A program made the translations under genes and the position numbers. Below are positions 62,864 to 64,000 of a DNA stretch of 64,000 nt, one piece after another. Below the pieces are notes generated by a model. It searched no databases. It worked only from the letters and a program-made list of their open reading frames with translations, and was not told the DNA's origin. The stretch is from positions 1 through 64,000 of the forward strand of contig NZ_AUJR01000033.1 of NCBI RefSeq assembly GCF_000424325.1. The letters are read 5' to 3'. Position 1 is the stretch's first letter; the number at the start of each line of letters is the position of its first letter. Origin of the DNA: [Clostridium] clostridioforme AGR2157 (GTDB taxonomy: Bacteria; Bacillota; Clostridia; Lachnospirales; Lachnospiraceae).

Positions 62864-64000
62864 TTAGCCTGCCTTTTGAGCGGTAAGCAATGCTGCCAGG
62901 GTGCTTGCAAGCTCTGGAGATTTTTGAAGCTGTTCCACCAATGCCGCTAGGTCTAAGGTTTGTGCCTGAGGCTGTTCTGACTCCTGGGGAGGCTTTACAT
63001 TCCTCAGATCAGGATTAGCATAAAAGGCACTCTCAAACTTCTGGGCATTGATTTTACGGTCCTCGTCAAGGATGTGGGCGTACACTTTTGTAATCATATC
63101 AATTTCTGCATGGCCCGTATCTCCCTGAGTGGCTTTCAGATCACCGTGATTGAGTTTCAGCTTATAAGTAGTGCTGGAATGTCTGAGAGAGTGGAACACC
63201 ACATTAGGCAATCCGGCTTTTTCTTTCAGCAGAGAAAATTCTTTCTCAATAATCCGGTTCTCACATGGCCGCCCATTAGGTAGCGCAACCACTAAATCGA
63301 AATCCTGGTATTCCTCACCGAGGAAGCTCTTTAGCTCATTTTGTGCTTTTTTCCACTCACGGAGGATATAAGCAACGGTTTTCGGCAGCCAGACTTTTCT
63401 CTCACTTGATTTTGTTTTCGGTTTCTTCAAGATCAGCCGGGTGCTGGTGTTAGGCATGAGCGGAGTGAAGATATGGAAAATTTCTTTTTCTCCCAACATT
63501 TCAATCGCCTGCTTAGAAGCTCTTGTCAACTCTGCCTCAATGTAAACATACGCATTATCAGCCGCTATGTTTTCATCCTCAATGTGAACATTCTTCCAGG
63601 TCAGACCGAGGATTTCTCCCATTCGCAGAGAACACGCAAATGCAAGGTTCATAGCAACATATAATTTGCTGTCGGTACACTGGTCCAGAGCGATACGGAT
63701 GGTATCGGCGTCCCAGATGTCTCGTTTCTTGTACTCTGTTTTTGGTAACACGGTGTTATCAAAAGGATTTTTGCCGATCAGTTCCCAGCGTACAGCCTGC
63801 TTAAAGGCACAGCGGAGAAGTTTGATGATCTTCTCAATCGTCTGGTTGGAAATAAACTCTGTTTTGGGCTTTCGGTTCCTTTTGCAAACGGGAGGGGTTC
63901 TTTGCAGGGTCTGAATGTACTTGTCCACTACACGGGGCGTAATCGCCTGAACCTCCATATCACCGATAATCGGATTGATGTAGTTGGCGATTAGGGCGGT
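62864..64000 (-). CDS. Tyrosine site-specific integrase (partial, runs off the window)
   Basis: At least 378 codons; the frame stays open to base 64000 upstream of the internal Met at 63958 (TALIANYINPIIGD precedes it), so the N-terminal arm-binding part lies outside. The core-binding SAM-like domain is followed by the catalytic domain with Arg in FACSLRMGEILGLTW, His-x-x-Arg in FHSLRHSSTTY, a further His in GDTGHAEIDMITKVYAHI and the Tyr nucleophile in that segment. A Glu/Gln-rich tail closes it. It is the integrase of an ICE or prophage inserted at the tRNA-Arg; the element continues to the right. Confidence 0.9.
   Translation of the reverse strand, partial: TALIANYINPIIGDMEVQAITPRVVDKYIQTLQRTPPVCKRNRKPKTEFISNQTIEKIIKLLRCAFKQAVRWELIGKNPFDNTVLPKTEYKKRDIWDADTIRIALDQCTDSKLYVAMNLAFACSLRMGEILGLTWKNVHIEDENIAADNAYVYIEAELTRASKQAIEMLGEKEIFHIFTPLMPNTSTRLILKKPKTKSSERKVWLPKTVAYILREWKKAQNELKSFLGEEYQDFDLVVALPNGRPCENRIIEKEFSLLKEKAGLPNVVFHSLRHSSTTYKLKLNHGDLKATQGDTGHAEIDMITKVYAHILDEDRKINAQKFESAFYANPDLRNVKPPQESEQPQAQTLDLAALVEQLQKSPELASTLAALLTAQKAG

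Overview
The window reads as a chromosomal segment of a gut Lachnospiraceae (Clostridium/Enterocloster-like Firmicute). That is inference from the gene families: a galacto-N-biose/lacto-N-biose phosphorylase operon, several TRAP transporters, a Lachnospiraceae-type DUF3881 protein, a glycine-riboswitch-controlled gcv operon, strong AGGAGG ribosome binding sites and moderate GC.

Layout. 1-3.5 kb is a degraded, AT-rich accessory patch: an IstB remnant, an Rpn-family nuclease relic, a secreted protein split by an in-frame amber codon, a lipoprotein, and a BlaI-type repressor with an M56 (BlaR1-like) partner that has lost its zinc motif. 3.5-8 kb is the high-affinity phosphate operon pstSCAB-phoU (minus strand). 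8-17 kb is a galacto-N-biose/lacto-N-biose module: AraC regulator, GH112 phosphorylase, sugar ABC transporter, nucleotidyltransferase and NahK-type kinase. 17-23 kb holds a zinc-ribbon membrane protein, a PhoH relic, an antibiotic-resistance-type ABC-F ATPase behind an attenuator-like hairpin, and an M16C peptidase. 23-32 kb is a sugar-acid module (SDR, ManD-type dehydratase, iron-type dehydrogenase, IolB remnant, TRAP transporter, GntR regulator) followed by a sodium symporter. 32-38 kb has a PHP-domain protein, an iron-type ABC importer, a second sodium symporter and a broken AEC transporter. 39-41 kb is a PadR-DUF1700-DUF4097-PspC envelope operon. 41-48 kb is an AraC/GH31/TRAP glycan module. 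48-53 kb carries a polar amino acid ABC importer, divergent paired PuuE/PgdA-type deacetylases and YedK. 53-61 kb is the glycine cleavage operon gcvT-gcvH-gcvPA-gcvPB-lplA-lpdA behind a tandem glycine riboswitch. 61-64 kb ends with DUF3881, a G-rich repeat, two decayed tRNA-Arg copies, an intact tRNA-Arg(CCU), and the edge of an element whose tyrosine integrase sits against that tRNA and runs off the window.

Two themes cut across the window. First, many relics look like internal deletions or fusions (two Rpn relics, PhoH, a DUF364-like gene, BlaR1, IolB, an AEC transporter, a tRNA). Second, short in-frame tandem repeats encode low-complexity loops in otherwise unrelated proteins (GH112, Lpd, a sugar-binding lipoprotein, DUF1700, DUF4097). 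Regulatory DNA is legible: paired or palindromic operators are proposed for the BlaI-like, AraC, GntR and PadR regulators. All calls rest on reading the sequence; no database search was run.
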